DNA of 64,000 nucleotides from Poronia punctata (taxonomy: Eukaryota > Ascomycota > Sordariomycetes > Xylariales > Xylariaceae), in contig MU401479.1 in NCBI GenBank assembly GCA_022579005.1, positions 193,297 to 257,296 on the forward strand. The letters are read 5' to 3'. The number at the start of each line of letters is the position of its first letter. Within the stretch, counting starts at the first letter, position 1. Under the pieces are notes generated by a model. That model was not told the DNA's origin, did not search any database, and saw only the letters and a program-made list of their open reading frames with translations. Shown piece by piece: positions 12,279 to 23,790 of this stretch. Made by a program: the position numbers and the translations under genes.

Positions 12279-13049
12279 CTATGCGAACTGAAAAATCATC
12301 ATTATGAGAATCCCTGCCAACGCGCCCGCCACACTAATGATGCTTTTCCTCTCCGAGCCGCTAGGGAAAACCGGATCAAACGGACTTCCACCTCCCGATG
12401 AACCTAATCCTACAGGTTTGTTCGACGGGCTCTTTGTTGGTGGGGGCGCTGAAGTATCGTCCGATAATGTTACCGTAGGGCTCGGGGCCTCAGTTTGGGT
12501 AGGAGTAATAAAAGATGATGTCTCGGCATCGGTTGTGGCCGTCGTTCGACTTTCTGTACTAGAAGACGACACTGTTGCCGTCTCCGTCGGTATGGTGGAC
12601 GGCGTTTCCGTTACTTCCTCCGTCGTACTCGACGTTGATGTTTGGGTTGTCTGGCTGAGTGTTTGTATCGTCGTCTGCTGAACAGTCGAGGTTACAGGAA
12701 CGTCCTGGAGCCCGGGACACAGTGCGTCAAGTAAAACCCCTTGCAAGGTCAGGCCCAGAAGAGACTTGGGATTCAGACCCTCGATATTCTGACAAGCTTG
12801 TATGACGTTTGCCTCCTCTTCCTGTATCCCTTTCGCGCATCCTTCCGAGCACTGTATTTGTGAGTCGAAGTCACCTCGTGTACAACCAGATATCCGGTTG
12901 CCATAGGCGCCGAGACAAGACAATGACGGCACCTGGAATATTGTAATACGCTGAAAGTCTTGTAGGGAGACAGCTGAAGTCGTCGAAGAGATGATCAGGA
13001 TTTGTGTGAGCTGCAAAAGCCATCGCCATGATCGTCGATCATTACCCAT
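12279..13049 (-). CDS. GPI-anchored, six-cysteine extracellular Ser/Thr-rich protein
   Basis: A 256-aa single-exon frame with the layout of a fungal wall or plasma-membrane GPI protein. Residues 1 to about 27 form a signal peptide (hydrophobic LLQLTQILIISSTTSA). A compact domain of about 90 residues holds six cysteines spaced C-x10-C-x10-C-x3-C-x14-C-x24-C, typical of small secreted ascomycete proteins whose function is not established. About 100 residues of Ser/Thr/Pro-rich O-glycosylation stalk follow. The C-terminus is SGSERKSIISVAGALAGILIMMIFQFA-like: a Gly/Ser omega-site region, then a hydrophobic tail ending the protein. It has six cysteines, not the eight of a CFEM domain, so I do not call CFEM. 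It is probably displayed on the cell surface. Confidence 0.8.
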   Translation of the reverse strand: MGNDRRSWRWLLQLTQILIISSTTSAVSLQDFQRITIFQVPSLSCLGAYGNRISGCTRGDFDSQIQCSEGCAKGIQEEEANVIQACQNIEGLNPKSLLGLTLQGVLLDALCPGLQDVPVTSTVQQTTIQTLSQTTQTSTSSTTEEVTETPSTIPTETATVSSSSTESRTTATTDAETSSFITPTQTEAPSPTVTLSDDTSAPPPTKSPSNKPVGLGSSGGGSPFDPVFPSGSERKSIISVAGALAGILIMMIFQFA

Positions 13050-14921
13050 CTTTACTCAAGTGTGGAAGGGGCAACGTCTTTTTCCAAGAGACGAGCACTC
13101 GTATTTTTGAAAGCGACAATAACTGCCAAGATCTGCCCGGGGTGGTATTCGTGGCTTTTGCAGTCCGAAATATCGGTCGGTACTCAAAGGCGGCCAACAA
13201 TGCCTGCTTCCGTGATAGTTGAGGACTCAACGCCAAGTTGACGCCAAGTTGACTACCGTAGACCAGGCCTGGGCTTTGACACCCGAAACGGGAGCCGTAT
13301 CAAGGGAGCCCCTATGACGGAATGTACACGTGCTTCCACAATGGCACGGTACGGAATGTGTGGAAATGCAAATAGCTGGCGTGAATGCAATGGTGTTGCT
13401 TGGCCCGCCGGGGAACGTGCTCCAGATCCTGCTATCTAGGTTGCACGTTATTTTATCCGATTGGGATACACACGCTTGATTCCTGCTAGTGATCAAGTAG
13501 TCACAGACGATATCGCCGTTGGCAAGCCCCTATGTTCAAGACTGGGCCTCCGGATCTGGACAGGCTCATGTGCCAACCTGCAGTAGAATGCGCGATACGG
13601 CGGATGATGTCGATTCGGCGGGCAGCGAGTACACTGCCGATTATGTGGACAAGTTCAGTTGTCCGGATTTAAGTCAACCGGAAAGTAGACAGCGAAGAAG
13701 TGAAGGAGGTAAACCAGAGAACGATCTCTATTCTCGAGAACCAACTTCCACGCGTTGCGGCAGCGAAGCCTATGGGAGGTAGCAAATAGTAGCTTTTTAA
13801 AGACAACAGGAAGCCTAGGTTAGGGATTTGTTCAATCAGGGACATCCGGAAACTTGAGAACGAAGCGACTCTATAGCACGAGCTTTTTGATGTAGATAGA
13901 CAATCGCAATTGTTAGGTAGTACATAATAGTATCACCCAGAAGGCCGAGATAAGGTTCGCCGTTAGAAAAGAGGAAGAAAAAGAAGGCGGGAAAGTGTAA
14001 GTCATGGAACAAATGGAAACCACCTTCTTGAGGGAAGCACCAGTTCTTACCCGCCGCACCTGCCATGATCACTTTCGAATCTATAACGCTAATGCCGTAT
14101 GTGCGTGTATAACGCACGTACGGCCCTATTTCCATTCCATCTAGGATAACAGTAATACCCTGCATCTCGACAAGCGTATCAAACAACCCCTAGCCAACCC
14201 TCGAGTGAAAATGTAGCGCAAGTTCTAGTCGCGCAGGTCCTGCCGTCGACTGGGGAACACCACCAGGAGGAATGACAAGAATATGGCCCAGAGGCATGAA
14301 TAAGATAGCCAATGAAGCAAAGATCAGTGGTGGTGTTGAAGAGAAACGAAACACCAAAGGCGTTTGAGGTGTCCGGAAAGGTAACCCCTGTCTGAAATCT
14401 CATTGGATAATCTTTGGGTCAGGGTAGGTGCGGCCCGGCTTGTGAAAAGCTACCGTCCAATCAACGAGTGGATACATCTGAGTGACGCCATTCGAGATTC
14501 CCGACTCTAGACTAGACCAGGTAGACGGCAGCAGCGCTTAGCCGCAGTTGCCTTGGCACTATGGATCGTTGTACACGTAGAAGTGGGGGAAGTCGCCGGT
14601 TGATCGTACGACAGCTCTACACGCTAAGCCCTAACCGGACAGGCTCGCATATCTTCAACGCCTTTCCAACCTCTAAACTGCCCCCAAGCCATGGCTCACG
14701 ATGATTCATTTTCTGCTTCCGGCTCTGTCATATCAACACGTTCAACATCGGAGGGATAAAACGGATGTAGACTCCAACATAGAACAGTAAATTCAAAAAA
14801 TGATCGCTTTGCTAATCTGCCAACTTTGCAATCACGACGCGCGGTGTTTTGTCTCCTCGGCCTCCCATCGTTGTTATTTAACCTTGTGCGACCGAGTGCT
14901 ACCAGAAAGACGGTGCAAATA
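13050..14921. other. Intergenic region between divergent genes
   Basis: About 1.9 kb between the divergent starts of the GPI-protein gene (-) and the APH-like kinase gene (+). Short frames such as that at 13519-13782 (+) lack a leader, family motif or splice partner, and I do not support them. An in-frame upstream extension of the kinase (to 14826) begins with a plausible ATG, but it lies outside the family's usual start. Confidence 0.55.
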
Positions 14922-16194
14922 ATGGCCACACTAACTAGGGAAGAGATAGAGTCAAAGGTACTCGAGACTTTGGTCCACACGCCTTATGCGCCTTCATCCT
15001 TGCGTCCGCTTTCTGGAGGCACAGCCAACTTCATCTATCATGCGACCCTAAAATCCCCCCTTGCAGACGGGACGAAGGAAGTTTTAATCAAGCACAGCGA
15101 AGGATACATAGCTAACTCGCCCGCTTTCAAATTGACACTTTCCCGCTGCGTAAGTCGATAGCTTGATACTCTTCATCGGACCCGTTAATGCCCTATAGTC
15201 AGTCAAAAGACTAACATTAATAAAGAAAATCGAAGAGGAATGTCTCGGGGCATTAGCCAAGTTCCCAATAGAAGGCAAGGCCGATATTCCAGGCGAAGCC
15301 AGCTTCGTGGTGAGGACGCCAAAGCTCTATCATTATGACGGACAAAACAATACGCAAATCCAGGAGATCCTTCTCAACGGGAAGGACCTAAAGACGTATG
15401 CTCTCCAGACCTTTACCGCGAATACTCCCGAACCAGAGCGACCGCTGTGTCTCCAGCTAGGCCGTGCCCTTGGCAGATGGCTGCGCAAGTTCCATGACTG
15501 GTCGGCGACGGAGACGGGCCTGCGAGATATAGTTACGCAAAACGTAGAGCTTCAACAGCTGAAACACATGATCAACTTCTCGTGGCTTCTCGACCGCGTC
15601 GAGCAATTCCCATCCATTCTAGAAGAGGCCAAGGATGTATTTGAGGAGGTCAAGGCCATGGCTGCCAGAGAGCTACAGGATGAAAGCAAACTCCAGGTTA
15701 TCCATGGCGATTTCTGGACAGGAAAGTAAGTCCTGGTTATATCTGTACCATTGCAAGGAATTATAGGAAGTCATATACTAAGTCAGAGCCGAAGCATACT
15801 GTTGCCAGACGCTCCGATTCAGGGAGGAGCCGATATACCTCTGTTCGTCATCGACTGGGAGATGTCACAGGTTGGAGTACCGAACCTGGATGTTGGTCAA
15901 ATGATTGCCGAGCTTTACGAGATGAAGCTGTACAAAGATATCACGGCTGGTCTGTGGATAGTGGAAGGATTTGTGCAAGGTTACGGCAGGGTAAGCGATG
16001 ACTTTGCCTTCCGCACCGCAATCCAGGTGGGAGCGCATCTCATATCCTTCGGCACATCTGTCCAGGGCTGGGGGACGCCGGAGCAAGTGGAAACCGTTGC
16101 TCGCACGGGAAGAGATATTATACTACACGCCTGGCGGAAAGACGGCACGTGGTTTGAGAGTAGTGATTTAGCCTGTCTCTTCAAGGAGACTTGA
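14922..16194 (+). CDS. APH/choline-kinase-like small-molecule phosphotransferase
   Basis: Predicted 375-aa cytosolic kinase of the aminoglycoside-phosphotransferase-like superfamily. Exons 14922-15149, 15226-15725 and 15795-16194; introns of 76 and 69 nt (donors GTAAGT; the first has a perfect CTAAC branch site). The N-lobe contains [17 protein letters not shown] (nucleotide-binding loop) and VLIKHSEGY with the lysine expected to contact ATP. The catalytic loop is HGDFWTGN at residues 236-243 (Asp238, Asn243), split by intron 2, and the metal-binding DWE is at 263-265. Fungal relatives are often annotated as methylthioribose-kinase-like or simply phosphotransferase; the substrate cannot be read from the sequence. 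An upstream in-frame ATG at 14826 would add 32 residues. I chose [11 protein letters not shown] as the start because it sits directly before the conserved N-lobe. Confidence 0.88.
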
Positions 16195-16655
16195 ATAGTA
16201 GGCACGATAGGGTGGAAAGATAAACGAATGAGAACAAGCAATAGCGGAAAACAATCTAGCTAAAGAAAATATGGTTAACATAAGTTATACCCCCCTGAAT
16301 GATGATAGTCGAAATCAATAGAGATACATGTGTAGTCCAGTTATGCTTCATCAGTTGTTGATGGGGCTTTTCTTTTTTCAGTGCCTGAGTGGCGAAACCT
16401 ACCCGGGACCCTCAAGACCCTTAATTTTTCATCTTCTGTTCAGAAATTTCCCCACACCCCTCCCTCCTTCCAACAGACATGTGAGTGAGTCAAGAATAAA
16501 CCCCGATTTCATTTAAACGTCAAGCTCACCATTGAAGAACACATCTTATGATCAGAAAATATTTGTGAGAGTGACTAGAGAAAAGACATCAAGATCAACA
16601 ACCCGCAAACATCCAATTCTGGTTAGGTTCTAAATTAAAGGCGCAAAAGAAAACC
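16195..16655. other. Short intergenic spacer, promoter of ctu2
   Basis: About 460 bases between two genes on the same strand. No coding potential is evident. It should contain the 3' end of the kinase transcript and the ctu2 promoter; I see no distinct TATA element. Confidence 0.5.
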
Positions 16656-17143
16656 ATGACGACCAACACAGAAGAAGACACAATCTGCATACGATGCAAA
16701 GAAAACACGGCAGTATTAGATTTGCGCTCTGATGCAGTATGCCAGTACGTTTTCTTTACCTTTTCTCGTCCCAGCCTATTAGAATAGGACAAAACTAACT
16801 CGTGGGGAAAAAAAAAAAGACAATGCTACTCAACCTTCATCGCAAGCAAAGTAATCAAACGTCTAGAAGTACTACAGCGCGAGACGCGGGGAAACAGACT
16901 TCCCACGCAACCACAGCGCTACCTCGTAGCTCTATCTCGGGGTCCTTCATCTACTACGCTCTTACATATTCTCAACGAGAATGTGCGCAAACAAAAGGAA
17001 CGTGGGATGAGGGTCAAGTTTGAGATTGTTGTTGTGCATATTATATCAGAAGAAGCAGGGGTGGAAGCGGATGAAGAAGAAAAGTTGAAGAGTTATTTCC
17101 CGGATCTGATAATTCATAACTCGCCTTTATCGCATCTCCTTTC

Positions 17144-17174
<31 letters not shown>

Positions 17175-17939
17175 CCTTCGGAAACAACACAAGTGGTAGA
17201 TTGGTCTTCTCTTGGTTTGGGTTCAGGTTCAGGTTCAGATAGCCTGTTATTGTCATCTCTCCTAGGAAATCTCCCCTCGGCAAGCGCCCGAGCAGACGTA
17301 ACCCGTCTCCTAACACGCCACGCCATCCTCGCCGCCGCCACAAGACATAACTGCGACGTCATATTACTAGGGTATAACACGACTTCTCTAGCGGAGCTGA
17401 CTCTCACGGAGACAGCTAAAGGGAGAGGATTCGGGATTCCGTGGCTCGTCAATGATGGTCTTGTCCCTGTTCCTCACGACAATAACAAGAACAAGAACAA
17501 AATGATCCCGGTATATAGTCCCCTACGAGAAATATTCCGGAAAGAGATCCTTACCTATATCTCCATCACTACCACCACTACCACCACGACAAATGGAAAA
17601 AAACTGTTGGCAGATCTATTCCCTACTGCCCCTAAATCTACAGCAGCGGCCGCAGTGGTATCTCATCGAGATCTGAGTCTTGATGATGTTGTCGGTCGGT
17701 TCTTTGTCGATGTCGAGGCTTCTTATCCCAGTGTTGTGGCGAATGTTGTGCGGACAACTGGGAAATTGGAAAGGGGTGAGCATGATGGGCATTGGTGTGG
17801 GTTGTGTGGTTCGAGACTGGATTCTTTTGGTGATGAACGGTGGAAGGGGGAGATTGGGGAGGTTGAAGAGAATGGGGGCAGAGAAAGAAAAGGGGATAAT
17901 TTATTGTGTTATGGTTGTGAGAGGTCTGTGAAGGGGTGA
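16656..17939 (+). CDS. ncs2: Cytoplasmic tRNA 2-thiolation protein 2 (Ctu2/Ncs2)
   Basis: 402-aa subunit that with Ctu1/Ncs6 thiolates the wobble uridine of cytosolic Lys, Gln and Glu tRNAs (mcm5s2U34), using sulfur from the Urm1 relay. Exons 16656-16744 and 16820-17939; a 75-nt intron (donor GTACGT, CTAAC branch, then a poly-A run before the AG) splits a codon in the N-terminal zinc region. Cysteine pairs CIRC (11-14) and CQQC (29-32) open the protein, followed by FIASKVIKRLEVL and the degenerate PP-loop LSRGPSSTTLLHIL. The C-terminus carries WCGLCG and LCYGC, the second cysteine set typical of Ctu2. Poly-Ser (from a TTC/TCT microsatellite), Asn-Lys and Thr runs interrupt the middle and are probably surface loops. 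The adenylating active site is degraded, as expected for the Ctu2 rather than the Ctu1 subunit. Confidence 0.92.
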
Positions 17940-18182
17940 GAGGCAAGGGTGCTATACTTGCTGCCAACATGAAGGCAAGTAAGTAGTGACTTACAAATAT
18001 AAAACAAAAGACAACCTGAACAATTAAAAAGAACAAAGTTGTAAACATCAATAAACTGCAATATGCACGACATAGCAACATTCATACATGGACATCACTT
18101 ACAGCTTAACCAACATGGAAATACAGTTTTCTTTCTTCTGGATCCTTTTAGACTTTTTTTGTCATGTCTCTGCATCTGCCAT

Positions 18183-18222
<40 letters not shown>

Positions 18223-18664
18223 TACACACAACTCTTGCGTGCTCCTGGATATACACCGATCATCTCATCTGGCTATCCCCCATTTCTCTAGCCTCAGTAT
18301 CCCTTCGTGTCCTCATACTTTCTGTGTATCTGACGACTTGCTTGCCTCCCTCGCGCGCAGAAGGTGCGCATATTAGGGGACTTTTCTGTTTGTCCTGAAA
18401 ATTACAGACGAAAAGCAGGAGAAGAACCATATACATGAAAAGCGCAAAAGATGTGCTGGAATGTGCCAAAGTGTTGATTATCTTGGTTCTGCTTTTCAGA
18501 TTTGAATGAAAAGCTGCCGATTGCCCGTTGCCAGACCAAATTCAATGATGCTCTGCTTGCAATCATTCTGAAAAGGCAACCCACCCCTCAAAGAATTTAG
18601 GCAAGTGCCAAATTAAGAACAGGGTTGTGTTTTTGTTCATGTTCAACTATTAGTTGATATATAA
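17940..18664. other. Convergent intergenic region with CA microsatellite
   Basis: Lies between the convergent ctu2 (+) and oac1 (-). Apart from the dinucleotide repeat listed separately, nothing recognisable is present. Its frames are low-complexity His/Thr readings of the repeat. Confidence 0.6.
18188..18219. repeat. (CA)n microsatellite
   Basis: About fifteen uninterrupted CA dinucleotides, followed by imperfect CATA/CACA units to about 18231. It is intergenic, between two convergent genes. Confidence 0.95.
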
Positions 18665-19896
18665 TCAAGCATTGCCGAAAGCATTTTCAGGTAGTATTCT
18701 CTGTTCAATCTTGCGCACGAGCTTGTTGGTCTGTTCTGCGAGACTGAGTGTGAGGATCGTGTGCGGTAATATGCGGGCGAGATGGGGCAGGAAGCCTTTG
18801 TAGATGGCAAAGAACCCTTCTGTCCGGATCGTCTTGCCTAGGCAGTCGAAGACGCCCTGGTAAAGGTTTCCGTGCTGGTTGTAGAGACGGGACATGATCG
18901 TGTCTGTAAAAGAGGCATGTTAGTGCTAAGCTCAGGTTCTTGTGATTTGGCTTATTGGCAGTCACAAAATGCCGTCTTCATATTTTTTATGAAATCGGGG
19001 TGGACGAAAGGAGAGCAGGAAACCTACCTGGTGGGTGCATGAAGCAACAGACCACGAAACCCGAGGCAGTACTACTGGCGAGATGCAGTGGCGCGCCCTC
19101 TTCCATGCCCAAATGTCTAACAAGCGTTCTCTTTGCAAAGAAATAGGTGGGAAGCTGGACGGAACTGCCGAAACCCGTACGGATCATGGCCGCGCCCACG
19201 CCTCGATACAATCCACCTACGCCCTCAGCCTTGTAGATCTGTTGAGTGCCGTCTAACGCGTTACGGTATATGTGTTGCGTGCCGACGGGCAGGAAAGGCG
19301 AGTAACTTTGGAGGCGGGTCTTGACTAGGAAGAAGGGGGAGCCGGCAATGGCACCGAGGATACCAGATCCAGCACCACAGAACATGTTGATACCAAGATT
19401 CTGTTTGGCGCCGTCGCCCAGCAACGTGGATGCCAGTCCGTGGCGCATCGGCTCGTAGAACCCAAGTCGACACCCGTTTAAGAGGATCTGGTATACGTAT
19501 GCACAGCCTAGACCCCTGTATATGCCGCGCACACCCTCGTTTCGTACAATGACACCAACGCCATGTATGGGGCCCCGGTAGTGATGCGGTTGGTGGCCTT
19601 TCGATTGGAGCTCGCCTTGTAGCTGCATTCTGTTCGAGTCATCGTCCGTATGTCAGCTAGAGTTCACGTTGTCGGTGTTGTGGTAGCAAAGACGCCCGGC
19701 CACATATTGGCAATGGGAGGGAATTTTGGAGTTCCGTACCGGATCTTGACCGTCTCGAAAGGATGGGTGGCCGTGACAGCACCGCAGGCGGCAATGCCGC
19801 CAGCTATGAAAGCCCTACATGTTGGGCGTTAGCTGAATAAGGATTTCTTCGACGGTATCAGATCGCGGCCATAGCTTACCCAGCAGTCGTCGACAT
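18665..19896 (-). CDS. oac1: Mitochondrial oxaloacetate carrier (SLC25 family, Oac1-like)
   Basis: 310-aa inner-membrane solute carrier assembled from four exons: 19896-19880 (17 nt), 19814-19740, 19629-19028 and 18903-18665, with introns of 65, 110 and 124 nt. Three tandem carrier repeats of about 100 residues each show a P-x-D/E-x-x-K/R-type signature: HPFETVKIRMQLQGE, SPFFLVKTRLQSYSPF and HPPDTIMSR. The second and third are atypical: F replaces the acidic residue in the second, and M replaces the basic one in the third. IRMQLQGE and SPFFLVKTRLQSYSPF are hallmarks I associate with the yeast Oac1 branch, which moves oxaloacetate, sulfate and related anions across the inner membrane. The first exon encodes only MSTTAG; the start is inferred from the splice frame, and a longer leader further upstream is possible. 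Substrate is inferred from the branch. Confidence 0.9.
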
Positions 19897-21410
19897 TGCG
19901 CCGGCCCAATTAATCCACCACGCACCGATTGCCGCCTACGCGTGGGTATAAGGGACGCAGACAAGTCGACAGGCAATATGTCCGAGGCGGAACGGATAGA
20001 AAGGAACGACAGGTATTGCAATTAATGCCTAGGGTTGGCAAGGGATGAATAAATTATTCAACGGCCAGAAGCGGTCAGCCTCGGAGCGAACCGAGAATTA
20101 GGACTTGGCACAGGTCACTTTTCTAAAGTTTACCGCTGCTCATTCAGACCCAAAGTGATAACGAGATGAACAAACACACATATGAGATTAGTTGACAGAG
20201 AGAGTCGAGAATAAGAAAATGACCATGGCCAGAATGGTTCAAACAACCTAATGTTAAATATGTACTGCAAGAAAATCCGACTACCTATATTATAACAAGT
20301 GCATGCGTACCTTAGGTAGGTAGATAGCAAGCTGAACAAACAGCGCGATCAAGGGACCAAACCAAAAGGGTTCACACTAGGTATTATTGAAGATGAGACT
20401 CGGAGAATTTCCCCAGTGCGTCCGAAGTCGGCCAAGTCGGATTTGCATTCTGACAACATGCAGGTACATTGCCTTTGGCACTGATTAGGCTGAGAATTAT
20501 GAGTTGATCAGGTACTTGTACGTACCTAATTAGGTTACACATAATGCTAGTACACTCATTTCTGTACTCAAAAACTTGTAAGTTATTGGCAACTTGCCTT
20601 GTTGGCAAAAGGGAACAATAAATACCTAGGAAACCACAACAATCGTATCAGCTCAAGAGCCCTGGTGTCCTAAACGTATTACAAATGTACAATACTCTCC
20701 ATTCGACCTAACCTGCTTAAGTAGTTGTTTTATTTTTACAAGTAAGTAGGTAGTGCTGACATAATGCCGACCCATTTTGATCAACCTGCTTGGTCAACAC
20801 TCTGGTAATACTGACTTTAGGGCTGGGTAAAATCAGCGCCCGAGGCTGGTACTCGGTTCTTCTTATCCCAAGATTCTATTCATCACTTTCTGGGAGGAAA
20901 TCCCTTTTATTTCCTGCGGTAATAAATGCAAGGGAATCATCATTTCAATAGGAGCACAGTAGTAAGGTAGTCTATAACTCAGGTCTAGACAGTGGCAAGT
21001 GCAATGAGCCGTGTCGGCTTGGATAGAGATCTGGATGGATCAAATAGACCCTCAACGCAATAGCTTTGGATTGGGCAGATATCAAATGACACATGTTGAC
21101 CAGGTCTATCGGAGGTATATCAATAATCAAGTAAATTGGAGATGTGTTAGCAAGTCTTCCTGCCTCCGTTTTATCAGCACGTGTATGAAGTAGGCATACA
21201 TGCCGGTCCATGGACACCGAACCTAACCTAATATATATAGTAGTAGTATTTACCGGAAAGACAAAGCCAATATAAAACCGGCGGGGGGGGGGGGGGGGGG
21301 GGNNNNNNNNNNCCCTTTTATGATTTTTGCATTCATGCCGGTCATTTGTCACCGAACCAAACCTAATATAAATATTAGTTTTTTTTAACGGAAAAAAAAA
21401 ACAAACAAAA

Positions 21411-21444
<34 letters not shown>

Positions 21445-21853
21445 TAATAGTCCAGTGGTGTCAGGCAGGGTGTAAAAGATGGGCACTGATGTAAAGTGTG
21501 CAGCCTTGTGCCTATAATCATAAATGTCGCCCGTGCTGTACTCCGACTCCTGTGCCCCTATAACCGGCTGTGAAACATGAATGCCACTCTAAAACGTGCG
21601 GCTCCCTCGACAGGTGGGATGTGGTGCGCCTCTTCTCTTTTCATATTTTCGCAATACAATATTTCAAAGGAGAGCGGTATTCGACGGAGAGACTGCTTTC
21701 TGAAGATTTCGATCGTTGTATAACCAGAAAGAGGGTCGTCGCTTCTTGGGGGATATTCCGAACATTTCGAACGTTTCTTCAAGGGTGTACGCGTACAAGA
21801 GAGCGTGCCTTTCCGTAGCTATTGCTCGGACTTTACAAACACTGGCCAGGACA
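19897..21853. other. Intergenic region with assembly gap
   Basis: No gene is visible. Contains the run of Ns, long G and C homopolymers and an apparent duplicated segment, described separately. The frames at 20972-21352 read through the homopolymers and are not real. Both flanking genes are on the - strand, so this should hold the 3' end of dma1 and the oac1 promoter. Confidence 0.6.
21283..21441. other. Assembly gap (10 N) flanked by poly-G and poly-C
   Basis: A run of 20 G (21283-21302) abuts ten Ns (21303-21312). About 100 bases later there is a run of 29 C (21413-21441). Homopolymers of this kind next to a gap point to sequencing or assembly failure, so sequence here should not be interpreted biologically. 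Confidence 0.95.
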
Positions 21854-23790
21854 CTATAAGTGGTTTGTTGCTGCCTGCGCTGCCGCGTCCAAGCTTACCA
21901 TGCCGCCATTCCTTCGTGTACTCTCTTGCGAGACGCGGGCTGGGTTGCCATCAAATACCCAAGGGCCGGCATCGTTCCTAGGTGTGATCGGTCCTTCCCG
22001 ATTATTCAACATTGAATTTCCCACAGGCGAAGGAGACCTCCTACGCGAGCCGTTGGGAATGGGTACAGGATCGGACACTGTATGCCTTGTAGATCTTGAA
22101 GATGGCGGAGGCATTGGCGAAGCATCGAAGCGAACAGTCACATCTCCCAACTCCTCCGCGGCACGTCTTGCGTGCGATATACCATTTAACGCCGGGCTTG
22201 GTGACGCCGGCGCAGGCGATTCCCCAACTGGCGGGCTTTGGATCTTCCCGTCAGGTGCGTCACTTTCAAACTGTTGCCATTCGTCGCCAGGGTCGTCAAC
22301 CTCGGCATCGAGATCGGCCGTGGCCCGACAATTCGGGCACATGAAAATCGGCCAGGAAGGACCATGCAGCATTTCCCGAATGCACTTGAAATGCCACGTG
22401 TGAGAACACGGGGCGACAAAGAGAGACTGGCAGGGCTGAAGAACAATTAGGGTTAGTATACCGTCCGAACTGGGCTGGAGGGGCTTAACTGGTGGCTAGA
22501 AAAGGCAAACTCACTGCAATGGGATTTAAGCAAATCGAGCAGTCTTGGGCGTGAGATCCAGCTGTATTATTTGCCGCGGTGGACGTCATATCTCTTAATA
22601 GTTTGTGAGTGTTCATACTGTTTATCCCGTTAGTACGCCGTCCCCGAGCAAAAGAAGGCCGGGTGCATGCAAAGTCAATCGGCAAGTGACAGAGGGGCAC
22701 GTGCGACATACTTGAACGTATTGGGTTTCGACTGCCAGCCCCTGTTTAATTCGATGCGCATCTTGACACACCGGTAAATCATCTCCTCGCCACCTTTGAA
22801 GTCGATTCCCAATTGTACGATATCACCATCGTTGATTGGATAAGGTTTAGACTCGGTCCCGGGCGCGCTGAGACGGATATGGTTCAAGAACGTCCCAGAC
22901 GAACTTTTTACATCCTTGATGTACCATTTGCCCTTCTCGTACCAGAACTCGCAATGGCGGCGGCTGACAACTTTGCTTTTGAAGCCCACAGGCGCCGCTG
23001 ATGGCGCATTTGCGGGCACGAGCGCATGATTCTCCCTCTCCGAGTATCGACCGACCTTGATAATCTCCTTGCCCGTTGGTAAAGTACGGGCGACCGGCGT
23101 AAAAGACAGCGAAGGACGGTTCGACCGTGGATCATAAAAGCTGGACAGCCTTATTGACGGCAGCGGCTCGGTAGAGGACGTATCAGTCACGGTTCCTACC
23201 GTTGCCGATCGTGATCTCGTCATGTCTGCGACAACAGGTGGGGACGATAATGAGCCTGGCCTGTCAAATGTGGGATTCGCGACTCTCTGATGCAGCAAAG
23301 CCTCGGCAGCAGTTTCGCTATATCGAGTGCGAGTGCTAAGGCGAGGAGCGTTGAGGCTAGAACTATCGTGGAGGTTGCGAGGGGCAACGACAGATTCTCC
23401 TATAGGTCTAAAGGTCGCAGCGGGCGGAGGATCTTCCAAGTCATCCGTATCGTCGGAACTTAATGCATCAGGACTCGCGGCGGCTTCATCACAGTCATCC
23501 CGGGCGTGACCGTCGGCAGGGGGCACAGAGGGCGGGGAGCCTCCACGAGTGGGATGGGAACGGAAGAGGCCGCCTTGAAGGCTATGGCGCTTTTGATTGC
23601 GGGAACTGTGCGACTCTCTGGACGGCAGCAAGGACGAGGCTGCGTAGTTGCGAAGATGAATGAGACCGCTGAGACGTCTGCGAGAAGATGACGTTTGTGA
23701 TGAAGAAGTAGAATTGGAGGAAGCGGGAGCAAGAGGCTCGAAGACGGCGGCCGAAGGGGCGAGTGCAGCAGGCTCGATCAGCATTTTCAT
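21854..23790 (-). CDS. dma1: FHA and RING-H2 domain E3 ubiquitin ligase, Dma1-like
   Basis: 587-aa protein from three exons: 23790-22712, 22617-22515 and 22435-21854 (introns 94 and 79 nt, each with a CTAAC branch site). Residues 1-240 are Ser/Pro/Arg-rich and probably disordered. The FHA domain spans about 244-345 with the phosphothreonine-binding GR (247-248), SRRH (276-279) and SSGTFLN (297-303). The RING-H2 finger uses C386, C389, C404, H406, H409, C412, C427 and C430, and intron 2 falls between its second and third ligands. The tail is Ser/Pro-rich. This FHA-then-RING order defines the Dma1/Dma2 and Chfr-related fungal ligases, which act in the mitotic and septation checkpoints. The predicted role is ubiquitination of phosphorylated targets. 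Confidence 0.93.

Noticed and set aside
12279..13049. CFEM domain in the GPI-anchored protein
   Set aside because: Only six cysteines with a spacing unlike CFEM, which has eight.
17143..17343. Poly-Glu/Lys - strand frames opposite ctu2
   Set aside because: Shadows of the TTC/TCT microsatellite that codes poly-Ser in ctu2.
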